Below are positions 49,301 to 59,831 of a stretch of 64,000 bases of DNA, piece by piece. A program made the translations under genes and the position numbers. Source of the DNA: Carallia brachiata. Its lineage: Eukaryota; Streptophyta; Magnoliopsida; Malpighiales; Rhizophoraceae. The stretch covers positions 861,020-925,019 of the forward strand of contig JADCRB010000074.1 of the NCBI GenBank assembly GCA_021464245.1, in the 5' to 3' direction. Within the stretch, counting starts at the first letter, position 1. The number at the start of each line of letters is the position of its first letter. Below the pieces are notes generated by a model. The model saw only the letters and a list, made by a program, of their open reading frames with translations, was not told where the DNA came from and made no database searches.

Positions 49301-52300
49301 GCCAAATCAGTTGTGGTCAGTTCCAATCAATTACATATCACACTTGTAGCGTACAACCACACAAAGGATAACCTACCAATCTTTTGAAACAAAGAAGCAT
49401 TATGCTGAAGAGCTTTCTCCAAGTCAGACCGCAGAGCACATGCTTGATGAGCCAGAGCATTCTCTATTTCAAAAGTTCAATAATGTCAACGTAACAAAAA
49501 AGCTACCAAGAAGTCCCTGCAAAAATATACAAATATACCTGCTTTTCTCTGTTCAGATATGATAAAATCCTTTTCCTTCAGAGCATAACGACACTTCTTC
49601 AAGTCTTCCTCAGTACAGCCCAACAATTTGCTGGTTTGGCCTAAGGTTTTCTGCACATGTTATCTAATTTAATGGATTCCGTTCACATAAAATCCTAGAA
49701 ACAACGTATAGACACAATTTACCTCTGTGGCATCCAGTTTGCCGTTCAATTCAGCACATTGCCGAACCTGGGCAATATATTTGTCTTGCAACTCCTCAAG
49801 TTGCTGATTGCAATATAATATCCATGGGTCAATTAGCCATCACGTAAAAGCTTAACAACAATAAATTCACACACTAACCTTCTGATGGTTTTCTATAGTA
49901 GCTCCCATCTGTTCTATCTGCTCTGCCATGGCCTAAGCACAATAACAGGAAGAACATGAGAAAATTTTTTCCAAGACAGAGACAGAAGAAGAGAGAGAGA
50001 CTCAGAGCTATAATTTTTCCTTCCACATGAGGTATGTAGGCAGCAAGGGAGGGAGGCTAATCAAGGGAGGTTAGCAAGGCAAGCTAGGGAGGGAGGCTAA
50101 TCAAGGGAGGTTAGCAAGGCAAGCTAGGAAGGGAGGCTAGCAAGGGACAGTGAACAGTATTAAATCCTCAATGGAAACAAAGATATACCAAGACACAAAA
50201 GCCAACAAAGGTGAGATGTCACTAACGTTAAACTTATATAGATTAGTGCATAGACAAAGAGGATTAGTTTATAAATGCAAAGTCATTAGAATAATAGGAA
50301 ATTGGGTGCTACCACTTACCTTCCTTTCACTCTCCTCTTGATAGAATCTCTCCTTCGGAATATAAACTCCATTTTTTCTCACGTGTAGCATAAACCTCTG
50401 AACAAGATCATGATGTTTGTTAAAATCAAAAGAAACCATCGGTAGCTCACTGCACTAATCATTTTCCAGAATACATTCCTATCAGCTAGCATACCATGAA
50501 TCAGACTATCTCACCTGCCTTAAGCCTTTCAATTTCTCCATAAAGGTCCTTGATAAGAGTAGATTTCATCATTTTCTGATTAACCTGCACACAGACACCA
50601 CAGATTCTTGTTTGATAGTCTGAGATCAGATGTTTAGCCCTCAGAATAAAAGTTACAAGGAAAAAAAAGGACCTCAAACATAGCCTTTACACTAAATAAA
50701 CAGCAGAACTATCAGTCAGCAGGAATATTATACCCATTCACCATACATTGGAACTCCAGCTCTTAATATAACGCTCTCAGAAAATACATGATCATAACAA
50801 AATCCGAGCCAAAAACAGAAAACTCACAAAAAAAATTGAAAATGGAAGAACATGCACCAGACAAAACAGAAAGTTGGATTCAACAAGGCTCACATCTGCA
50901 TAATTCACACAATTATAAAGTATACAATAAAGAAAAAAGGGTGTCCCCACGCACGATGCTCCACATTGGGAGTATGGGGAAGGGTCAAATGTGCGCAACT
51001 TTGTTTTCACAAAGAGGTTGTTTCCGTGACTCGAACCTATGACCTTCATCTCACAATGGAACCACTGTATTATTACAATAAGCCTTGCCCTTCATATGGT
51101 ATACAATAATTCGCACCAAAATAAAGCTTTCAAGTCCTTGGATTTTAATGTACTTTAGCCTTTATGTCGCAGAACATAAGCCTAATATTTCAGAAAGATA
51201 TTTTACTGCTATCAAACTCATTCAAGCAAATAGGCAAATAAAATCCTTTTGAAAATTTATCTAACACAAAAAATGCAAAATTTTTAGTCATTGGTGTGAC
51301 TGACATAGGAAGAAACAAACCTCAGGCTTATTCTTTATGTGCTTTGCCCTGTGTGCATAATCCAGGGTACTCAAGGTCTCTTCCAAGCAATGAACAGCCG
51401 GTGAAACTGTTGCTATAATGCATGTTTTTGTTCTCCCTCCAAGTGAATCACGAAGCAACCTTGTGAGCTTGCTATCCCTGGAGCAATTCATGATACAAGC
51501 AATCAGGTAAATGAAAACCATCTATGGCTGAATGAATCAGGATAGCAATCTTGAACCTGTAAGGTACATGCCCAAGATGCTCCACAAGAGCATTAATCAC
51601 ACGCCCCAAAGTGAGCAAGCTTTTATTGATTTCGCCAGCTTCTCTTGCGCGAAGCTGAGGCATAGAGAGCAGCATCAGTGTATAGGAAATTCATGCTGGG
51701 TTTAAGTTTAAATTTATTGAATGTCCCAATTACTTTCCTCAGTGAATCAAATTGCATACCTCCCTAGCACCAGAACGGGATATGCTTTCTGAGCCTGCTA
51801 GATCCACCAAATTCAGCTTGCCGCATTTAATGAGTTCGTCACCCTCAGGTGTTGCTTCCTTGATGTGTATTGTAATTGAAAATAGAGAATGCGACCGACT
51901 AAAACACCGGATAGGTTCTTAATAAGAAAGGAACCTTTTTATTGATGTCAAGCACAGAATAGCTAAAAAATATTACCTTGATTGCTTATTTAACAAAGTT
52001 TCTGCAGTGCGACGTTTTGCAGACCCTCTCTCAAGAAGAGTGAAAATCTCGCTTGCACTTGTAACTATTTCCTCCTCTAAACCTCTTACAAGCACTCCAC
52101 CTTTCCCATCCTCCATAAGAGGCAATTGCTTCTTTTGCTTCTCATCTAGAGAAAATTTGGAAATTTCTTCTGGGGCAAGCAAGTCTGTGATCTCTTCATT
52201 GTACAATTCTAAGAAAGTCACCTTCACACTGTATTCTGCATTCTGGCTTTCAAGAGTATCAAAAATTTGCTTGACGGCTCTGGGTATGACTCCAGCTTCT

Positions 52301-53954
52301 AAAGGCAATACTCCATTAGGCCCACTCTGTATCAAAGTTGCATCAAACAAACAAGAGCTTACAAAATAAAAATATCAAACAGAAACAACTCCTGAAAATA
52401 CTTACCTTAGATCTTTTGCATTCGCCTTCCATTGTATATGTTTTACCAGTACCAGTCTGACCATATGCAAAAATAGTACAGTTGAAGCCTTCAAGAACTT
52501 CATTAACAATTGGCACAACAGCTTGTTCATAAAGATCCTTTTGCTGAGCTGAAGGTCCAAAAACCTATGGTACCATGAGCTAAACATTAGACATGCCATC
52601 AATTACAACGAGAGCAGTCCAATACATGCCTGATAAACAACATAGCCCATAATGTGGATAAACTTAACTGTCTGAGCAAATGTAATTGGATTACAACATG
52701 AAAAAGAACAGCATATTTATTTATATCATGCACAAATTACATGGATCATTTTCCTAAAAACTGCTGGACAACTGTCAGTCAGTCCCAAAACGCAGTAAAA
52801 ATTCTAAAACGCTAAAATGCACATGCAACATAGAAAACCAGGAGCAACTAAATGGTAGCTTGTTGGTATGCAGATCTACAAGACAGCAATTCTAAGGCAA
52901 CATATCTGTGATCTAGTAGTAGGATAAACATTCATTCCCTTCATGGCACATTAATCTTGGAAGATGCCTTTTTTCTGCTAATATCATGTATAAATTTCAA
53001 GGGGTTTGTAAATATTTACAATCTAGACATAATATCAGTTCTATAAAACGATCAAGGATTTTGCAATGGCATCCAGATAACCAAAGAACACCTAAGACTA
53101 CAGCCAGCAAAAGCTCTGGGAGTTTGGGTTGCACAGACTTTTTTTCCGATACTCATATCAGTAAAAAATTGAAAAATAAAAGATGGTTTCATGGCAAAAC
53201 CTTGTATATGCGATTGACCCTTTTTATTGACGGTGTTGTAGACCTCTAAGGCTCCAGAAAGAAAATGTAGACTACGAACAGAAGAACTAGAAATCTGCTT
53301 TGCTTTCCTATTGGTCTTACATAAACAAGCTAGATATTTTCAGCAGGAAATTTGTGTTGTCACATATATATATATATATAATATAATATAAAGTCAACCA
53401 GCAAAACCATTGATTCTCGGCGTAAGTTAGCCGTTCCATTGATGCGCAATAAAAGAACCCCGCAAACACTCGAAATCCCCAGACGCAACTTCTACTACTA
53501 TTGAGTCAGCAAACGAAGTACACACAATAACTTAATCCAAAAAACCTGATTTCACAAATTTTCGAACTTTGAAAATAAAAAGACAGATAAAACGAATTAG
53601 AAACGAAACAAAAAAAGAAAATTCAAAACCTTATCAAAAGTGAAAACCCTATCGATGTGCTTGCCGGCTATGTTCTGGGAAACCGCAACCTCTCTTTGGT
53701 ACTCGTTGCACGTAAGGACCTGAGGAGCATTATTCCTCAATTCATCTTCACTAAACGGCCTAAAGCAATTAAAAAAAAAAAGCAAAGTCCAAGAAAATTT
53801 GAAACAATTCAATCCAAAAACAAACTGAAATCTCTACTCGATAAATACGTAAGAATCAAAACGAAATTGAAACGGCCGTCTCTTAAGATCCTCACCGGCA
53901 TCTAAGGAGGACTTGCACGTTGACTCCTTTCTCTTTCTCCTGCCGAACCGACAT
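46352..53954 (-). CDS. Kinesin-5 (BimC/KRP125-type) motor protein with an apparent frameshift in exon 9
   Basis: Homotetrameric plus-end motor that slides antiparallel spindle and phragmoplast microtubules. Exons 5' to 3': 53896-53954, 53630-53759, 52406-52564, 51977-52326, 51760-51898, 51557-51654, 51321-51477, 50515-50584, 50320-50397, 49879-49932, 49723-49803, 49539-49650, 49377-49463, 49117-49292, 48786-48947, 48573-48680, 48269-48427, 48095-48178, 47820-48025, 47637-47738, 47227-47336, 46696-46847, 46352-46549. The motor has P-loop GQTGTGKT, switch I NKQSSRSHS and switch [10 protein letters not shown]; then coiled-coil stalk, and a BimC-box-like tail ([19 protein letters not shown]). Lengths sum to 3031, one over 1010 codons. 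Exon 9 has six A where five fit [18 protein letters not shown], at 50372-50377. Without it the protein would be 1009 residues. All other phases agree. Confidence 0.93.
50051..50150. repeat. 40-bp tandem repeat, 2.5 copies, in kinesin intron 9
   Basis: Unit begins GGGAGGCTAATCAAGGGAGG and ends GCAAGCTAGGGA; copies at 50051-50090 and 50091-50130 are almost identical, with a partial third copy to about 50150. Purine-rich and unlike the rest of the intron. Confidence 0.9.
50931..51098 (-). mobile_element. Au-like tRNA-derived SINE in kinesin intron 7
   Basis: On the minus strand the element has a pol III B-box-like GGTTCGAGTCACGG preceded by AGGTCATA, then CAACCTCTTTGTGAAAACAA, GTTGCGCACATTTGACCCTT, CCCCATACTCC and a T-rich tail after GGGGACACCC. 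This order matches the plant Au SINE family. It is flanked by an 11-bp direct repeat GTATACAATAA at 50920-50930 and 51099-51109, a clean target-site duplication. Length 168 bp. Confidence 0.85.
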
Positions 53955-54041
53955 TGTTGCCCTCAATCGCCGACCAGAAGGAGAATCGCTCGGCCTTACA
54001 CTGAACCGATCCAGCCTTCTAAACCACTTCTGTCTCTCTCT

Positions 54042-54144
54042 CCGTTGCTTGCTTTTTGGTTGGGCGAATGTGAAGAGGGAGCGGGCTGGAGATGGGATTT
54101 GAATTTGTTTTTGACCCCGGCTGGCTTGGAGAGCCATGCAACGG
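54042..54144 (-). promoter_or_regulatory. AACGG cores upstream of kinesin-5 (possible MSA elements)
   Basis: AACGG cores occur at 54042-54046 (minus strand) and 54140-54144 (plus strand), both preceded by C (CAACGG). MSA elements (YCYAACGGYYA), bound by three-repeat MYB factors, drive G2/M expression of plant mitotic genes. Neither copy matches the full consensus, so this is suggestive only. Confidence 0.35.
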
Positions 54145-54159
54145 CTGCGTTTTGAAAAG

Positions 54160-55474
54160 AACGTTATCCGACGATGTAGATTTTGTGGAGATCAGGCTCA
54201 CTTGATTTTACTGGACTATCCCTTAAATTTTCCCGTAATATCGTTTTTATCCTTATAACAGTAACGACTATCGTGTTGCAACTTGCAAGTGCCAAGTCAG
54301 CAGATGGAGTGGGTTCAAATTTCCAAAGCCGAGACCCAATCCATGATGATGGGCGCCCAAAAGTTCTAGAAGATACTGGCCCAAGAGTTAGCCCAAAAAT
54401 ATTTGAATAAATATTATTTTTTTCGGTTTGTACTTTTGGTACATCAAATAAAAAACCGAAGAAAAAAATATAGTTGAATAAGTATTTTTGGGCCAATTTT
54501 TTTTATTTTTAGGAACTAGGGATTTTTTTTTTAGTACAAAGGGACTAGAAATTGAATACTAAAAATTTTTTTTAGGCAATTGAACACTAGAATTAAAATT
54601 AAAAATTCAATGACTCTAATTTCAAATATTTATTTGAAGAAAATAAATATTTATTCAAAATATTAACAAATAAGGCTACAACTTTTTAATTGCTATATAA
54701 GGACTTCAAGGTTTTAAATTTAAACATTCATATTGCACCCCAATCTTCATTCAATTCTCTGTTTTGGCCATCCTTTCATTTTATACCCTGTGGTTAAGCC
54801 AGGAACCAGTCTTGTCGACGAGATGGCCTTGTGGTTGCCAGAGATTTCCGTTTATCTTAATTGTTCAAAAATTTTCACTTATATGAAACAAAGAAATTCA
54901 TGCATGAAACGAGAAGTTTCACTTTTTTTTTTTTTTGATAATAAAATTTTAGGTTTTTACTAGTTTAATGCATAGTATCGCTGAATATTCTAATCTGGCT
55001 TCGCATTTTGGTCCTATCGGGGTTTGTCCCGGAATTTAAATAAGAAAAAGGGTAAATGTAATTTCGAGACTGAATATAGTTCATAAAAAAGAGCTGAAAA
55101 GACAATATTATGTGATACAGTCTAATTTGATTAGTTCAATTCAATTTGTGTCTATCCCTTTTCAAATTAACTAGAAAAACCTCAGAATTTCATTCAAATG
55201 TAAACAATTTATATTGGTTCTATTTTAAATTTGTTTAAAAACAAAAATATAGTCTCAATTTTTCTTATTACTTCTACCATTATATATTTCATCTTATATA
55301 TTTTTCGTATCCATATAGTACCGAAACTCATAGCAACTTAAATGTTAGCCTTGGCCTAATTGTAAATAAAAAAAAAATTAGGTGATTAGCACTAATAAAA
55401 TATACAAGTCCCCACAACCTCTCCACTATCCCTTCGATCAAATCTTGGTCGACATTGCGGAATTTGCCTGCTTA
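54160..55474. other. Intergenic DNA upstream of kinesin-5
   Basis: Beyond the kinesin promoter the sequence is AT-rich. ORFs at 54164-54496 and 54733-54963 show no known motif. Nothing further supported. Confidence 0.4.
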
Positions 55475-55487
55475 ATCATTCTATTCT

Positions 55488-55590
55488 TTTTAGTCTTGCG
55501 GGAGGACAAACTCCATACATAAGAAGAAGTAAGATTTGAACGCCCCCGCCCGCGTTGGCACTAAGCCAAATAACCAACTGTCCCGGTTTC
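55488..55590 (-). mobile_element. Short tRNA-derived SINE-like element with 13-bp target duplication
   Basis: The minus strand reads GTTGGTTATTTGGCTTAGTG (TGGCTTAGTGC resembles a pol III A box), then GGGGGCGTTCAAATC (B-box-like). The element is flanked by ATCATTCTATTCT (55475-55487) and ATCATTCTGTTCT (55591-55603), a 13-bp duplication with one mismatch. At 103 bp it is short for a SINE and may be a truncated or minimal family. Confidence 0.65.
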
Positions 55591-56191
55591 ATCATTCTGT
55601 TCTGCCGCTGGCAAAATATTCAATGCAGCTCCGCCAGTATCCACCAAGTACTTCTAACCCCAGGTTTTCATTAATGCCTATCTCTGGTGTATAAAGGCCC
55701 CATTCTGAATTCTGTCCCAACGCGTCTAATGTTCAAATTTTCCTTTCTTCTTGGGATCTCTGTCGTCGACGTCTAGACGGTGTTGCCACGCCTATTTCTC
55801 TAAAATGAATTTTGAGAGAAAAACACGTACAATAGAAAAGATAGAAAACCCAAGATACATTGTACAAGTATCCCGGCCAAAAAACAGGGACAGTTTAATT
55901 AATTGTACAGCATCAATTCAGTGAATTCACCAAACATTGCGAGGCTTCGTCCATAAATCGAACATTACAAGTATGGAGAGCGATAAATGAAAAACCTCCC
56001 AAGATTTTGGCAAGAAAATAATTAATGGAACATGGGGCATGGGAGGGAGGCGTGTTATTAGTATGGACGCTTTGTAGTCTTCTACTCACTTCTCAAATTC
56101 TAAAACTAGAAAGACATATTCCCTGTGAGAATTGCTATTCACAAGATCATTTTGGACATGAAATACCCAAAAGCTTAAAACAACCTAAGAC

Positions 56192-56935
56192 TAGGATTGT
56201 TCAAAAATTAATCGAGTCGACCCAATCCTATTAATTCAATCCAAACTAATCTGAACTCGTTAAAATCGCTGAAGTTAAGATTGGTTGCAGTTTCAAAATT
56301 TTACAACCCGTCCAAGGGCGGATTGAATGCAGATTTGGGGTTCAATTTACTCAATACGACTCAATCCGCCTATATATATATATAACTGATGTTGTGAATT
56401 AACTTTATCAGTATCAATCGAATTAAAACTAAACAATCACATTTCATATAATCTTACAAATTAATAAAATTATAAGTAAAAAATTATTTTATTACTCTCG
56501 TATTATCATCATGTTTTCTAATTGTTACCACGTAATTTTATTTTAAAAAATAAGAAAAAATCGAAATATCTCAATCTCCCTATTTGATAATTTGTGTTTT
56601 TACCAAATAAAATTGATTTAATATAGTCTTTCAGTGAATTTTGATCAATTCTCATAAATATTTAAAATTACGAATGAATATGATACATACATTATAATAA
56701 TAAAGTTGATAAAAATAAGTAAAAATATTGATGATTGATGATATGTATAAATTGAAAAAAATTATAATTTTTTTTATTATGTCAATTCGTCCAAATCGAT
56801 CTAATCCAACTCACCGCTGTTGGATTAAATTGTATAGCGGATTGAGTGCGAATAGAAAATTATCCAATCCGCCGATGGTAGATTAGATACAGATATAACC
56901 TCAAATCGACCCAATTCGATCCGCGAACACCACTA
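56192..56935. mobile_element. Non-autonomous hAT element, 744 bp
   Basis: An 8-bp target duplication CCTAAGAC flanks it (56184-56191 and 56936-56943), the hallmark of hAT transposons. Termini TAGGATTGTTC and GAACACCACTA are imperfect inverted repeats of the TAGGGGTGTTC type. Inner blocks also mirror each other (TCGACCCAATCC on the left; ATCGACCCAATTCGATCCGC on the right, with GGATTGA-like words repeated inside). No transposase ORF, so it would depend on an autonomous relative. Confidence 0.85.
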
Positions 56936-56984
56936 CCTAAGACGACAATGTGTACAATGCTAAAACATATAAATAATTTCATTG

Positions 56985-57080
56985 CCTATATTCTTCTCGT
57001 TTTTTTTTTATCTATAACCCTTTCCTATATTCTTCTCGTTTTTTTTAACTATCACCCTTTCCTATATTCTTCTCATTTTT
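56985..57080. repeat. Tandem repeat of about 38 bp, three copies
   Basis: CCTATATTCTTCTCGTTTTT begins at 56985, 57024 and 57061 (third copy with TTCTTCTCATT), separated by CTATAACCCTTT/CTATCACCCTTT. Spacing is 39 and 37 bp. The first copy starts about 40 bp beyond the target duplication of the hAT element. Confidence 0.8.
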
Positions 57081-57084
57081 TTAG

Positions 57085-59728
57085 TACTCCTAGTTACCAA
57101 TCCAGTGTTTTTTCTGGCGAAGATGGGGAATGCCGAATGTTATGTCTGATGGTCCAAAGGGAAAGCAAAAACGTCCGACATAATTCAGTTGCAACCTTTA
57201 CTTTTTTAAATAAAATTAATAATTTTTTAAATATAAAAATAAAAGCTATTAATTTTTTTAAAAAAAATTATCAATCTTATTTTAAAATTATTAATTTTTA
57301 TTTTAATTAAAATATCAATCAAAATAGCAAAATTTAACTGATATTTTCTCTAAATGAGTTGACAGAGAACTTTCGAAGCGTCGGTGGAGGGAAGAACCAT
57401 AAACTGTAAAATTGTAAGCTGCTATTAATAAGGACGGCCCGTGGTCCTGAGTGTAGGGTTTTGAACGTCCTTAAGTGATAAATGGAAAGCACAGCTAAGT
57501 TACCTATGTCGGTCAAAAAAAAAGCTAAGCTACCTATGGCTAGGGTAGTTGACTTCCGTCTCTTTGGTCGACCAAGCTGTAATGAAAGGACTTAAATAAG
57601 CGTAATAATAATAAAATAATTATATAATTTATTTAATAATATTAAATAATTATATTTTAAAATTTTTAATTATTTAAAAATTTATATCATTCTTTTTAGG
57701 CTGATATTTTTTTATATTTTATTGTTACATAATATTATTTCCTATAAGTTTGTACTAAAAAAAATATTTCCCAAGAGCATATATTTTTTGTAACGTGGCG
57801 TGGGGAAGCGGCAGTTGATAAGCCATAAATGAAGAAGCTGCTTATTTTCACACCAGGCAGGAAAGGGTGCTGGCGACAATTATTTGAGGGTGGATTCACC
57901 AACTCATTACTCTTGTACTTGTGGTTTGGTAAACATGATTTTATAATGTGATATATTCCTGCTTCTCACATCACGATTCAAATTTTTAAGTTGACAATAT
58001 GTATTAAATGTTTTGTGATAACGATAAATATACACGCACGATAAAACATGTTAAAGTTAAATATCTAATTAATTATTAAGTCTTACCCCCAACAATTTAA
58101 TTTGTTAGACTGTAGACATTAATTGTTGAACTTTATTAGAAAAAATGAAAGTGAGGAGGTCGTAATTTATCCTGATAACATCTGCACGGGAAATTAAACG
58201 GATGTATTTGGTTTGCCACGTACTATAGCGTCCGTATGTGACGCTTCCGTGGGGGGAGGCAGTATCAGAAGCAGACTTCCTAAAGTGGAAGAAGAGCTAC
58301 TCATGGACGTGGGTCAGGGCCAACCCTTTTTATCTTGTTCACAAGAAAACATTGCCTTCTTCATCATTTTCCCGTCACGCCATTTGCGTTGGGTATAAAT
58401 ACACTCTTTTGAACTACATTTTCCCATTACCTATTCCAAACGGAAAAAGTATGTAGGCACAATTAACATACCTTAGGAAAGAAAAAGAAATACTTCTTCT
58501 TCTCTCTCTTTTATCAAATTGAGAGGAAAAAAAAAAAAAAAAAAGACCCATGGCCCTCCTTATTTCAAGGAGGCGTCGTCTGTAACGCCTTACTTGTATT
58601 TTATTTTAAAATAGTGGAATTGTAGAACACATAAATAATTTTTGAAGTAATCACATTTTATTGTAACTCAAGTTTTGTCTTTTTTGAGTGCATCCGAATT
58701 AACTAAAGATTATTCGTCACGTTCAATTACCTTCTGCTAAGAAGTATTGTATACAATAATAAGTTAGGAGACTTGAATGACGATGATGCTCACATATACT
58801 TGTGTAAAAATCTAATTCTTTCTTTTTTGAGTAAAAAAATCTAATTCCTCGATTGTTCAAAAAAAAATGTCAAAATGAACAAAGCAACTCTATACTTGTT
58901 TTGCAACTCGCATCATCTTGTTTCATGCTTTCATTAAATTATTCAACACTCAGACCGCTGATAGTACTACCCTTTCCTCTATTCAGTTAGCATTTCATAT
59001 TAGATATTATGCCCATATATGTTTTGGAGACATGCAAATAAGTTTTATAAGTATAAAACTGAGATTATGATGGGTCACTAGAAATTTCGAAAATTACGGA
59101 GCCTGACGTGTAGTCGCAATGCCAAATCGGACCAGACCGACTAACGTACTCTATTACTTAAGACGTTATGAATAGCAGTGGGATTATGCCAACAACTCGT
59201 CTAAGTCCACTCCCACGTCATTTTTGAACAATGTCATTTACAATAATTCTTATTTAACTCAAATTTTTTTTTATAGATATATAAATTTATAATCTTATTT
59301 CAGTGATTTATTTATTTTATCTTTTTTAGGGTTAATACAAAAAAAATTATTAATTTCGTGTAAAATAATAAATTTAATATTAAACTTAAAAATTAACATT
59401 TTATCTATTATAGAATTTTTTTATAACAAATTTAACACATCGTAATTTTTCATGAAAAATTCTGTCTTAATAACATGTTCATAAGAATACATCTGTTTCG
59501 ATGATTTGACAATAATACATATCAATATTTAGTGATACGTATAATTATTTTGTCATCAAAATAAATAAATTTTATTTAAAAAATTCATAGCATGCTAAAT
59601 TTATTAAAAAAAATTAAAAGATAAATTTTTATTTTTTAAAATTTGTTTTAAATTTGTTTTTAAGATTTTTTTTTTTTTTTTTTCTCTTCGGCCTCTTATC
59701 ATTTTTCTAGTATCCAGCGACCCCGGCC
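57085..59728. other. Intergenic DNA with one promoter-like stretch
   Basis: Mostly AT-rich without recognised genes. Near 58394-58401 a TATAAATA box is followed by a CT-rich leader-like stretch (58485-58515), an A-run, and an ATG at 58550 that opens only an 11-codon ORF (MALLISRRRRL). This may be a non-coding or small-peptide transcript, or chance. Confidence 0.35.
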
Positions 59729-59736
59729 TATATAAA
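59729..59736 (+). promoter_or_regulatory. TATA box of the acyltransferase-like gene
   Basis: TATATAAA about 100 bp upstream of the chosen start codon at 59832, following a GC-rich GACCCCGGCC. Good spacing for a plant core promoter with a short leader. Confidence 0.6.
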
Positions 59737-59831
59737 CTCCTCACGGCGGAACCATTGCACACAAGACGGTTTCTCTCCAATTGTTGTCGTACATCCCTTA
59801 CATGTTTAGCCAGATTTTCAACCAGGAAACA

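Noticed and set aside
54164..54496. ORFs upstream of kinesin-5 considered as a divergent gene
   Set aside because: No motif, and the frame runs through AT-rich low-complexity sequence.
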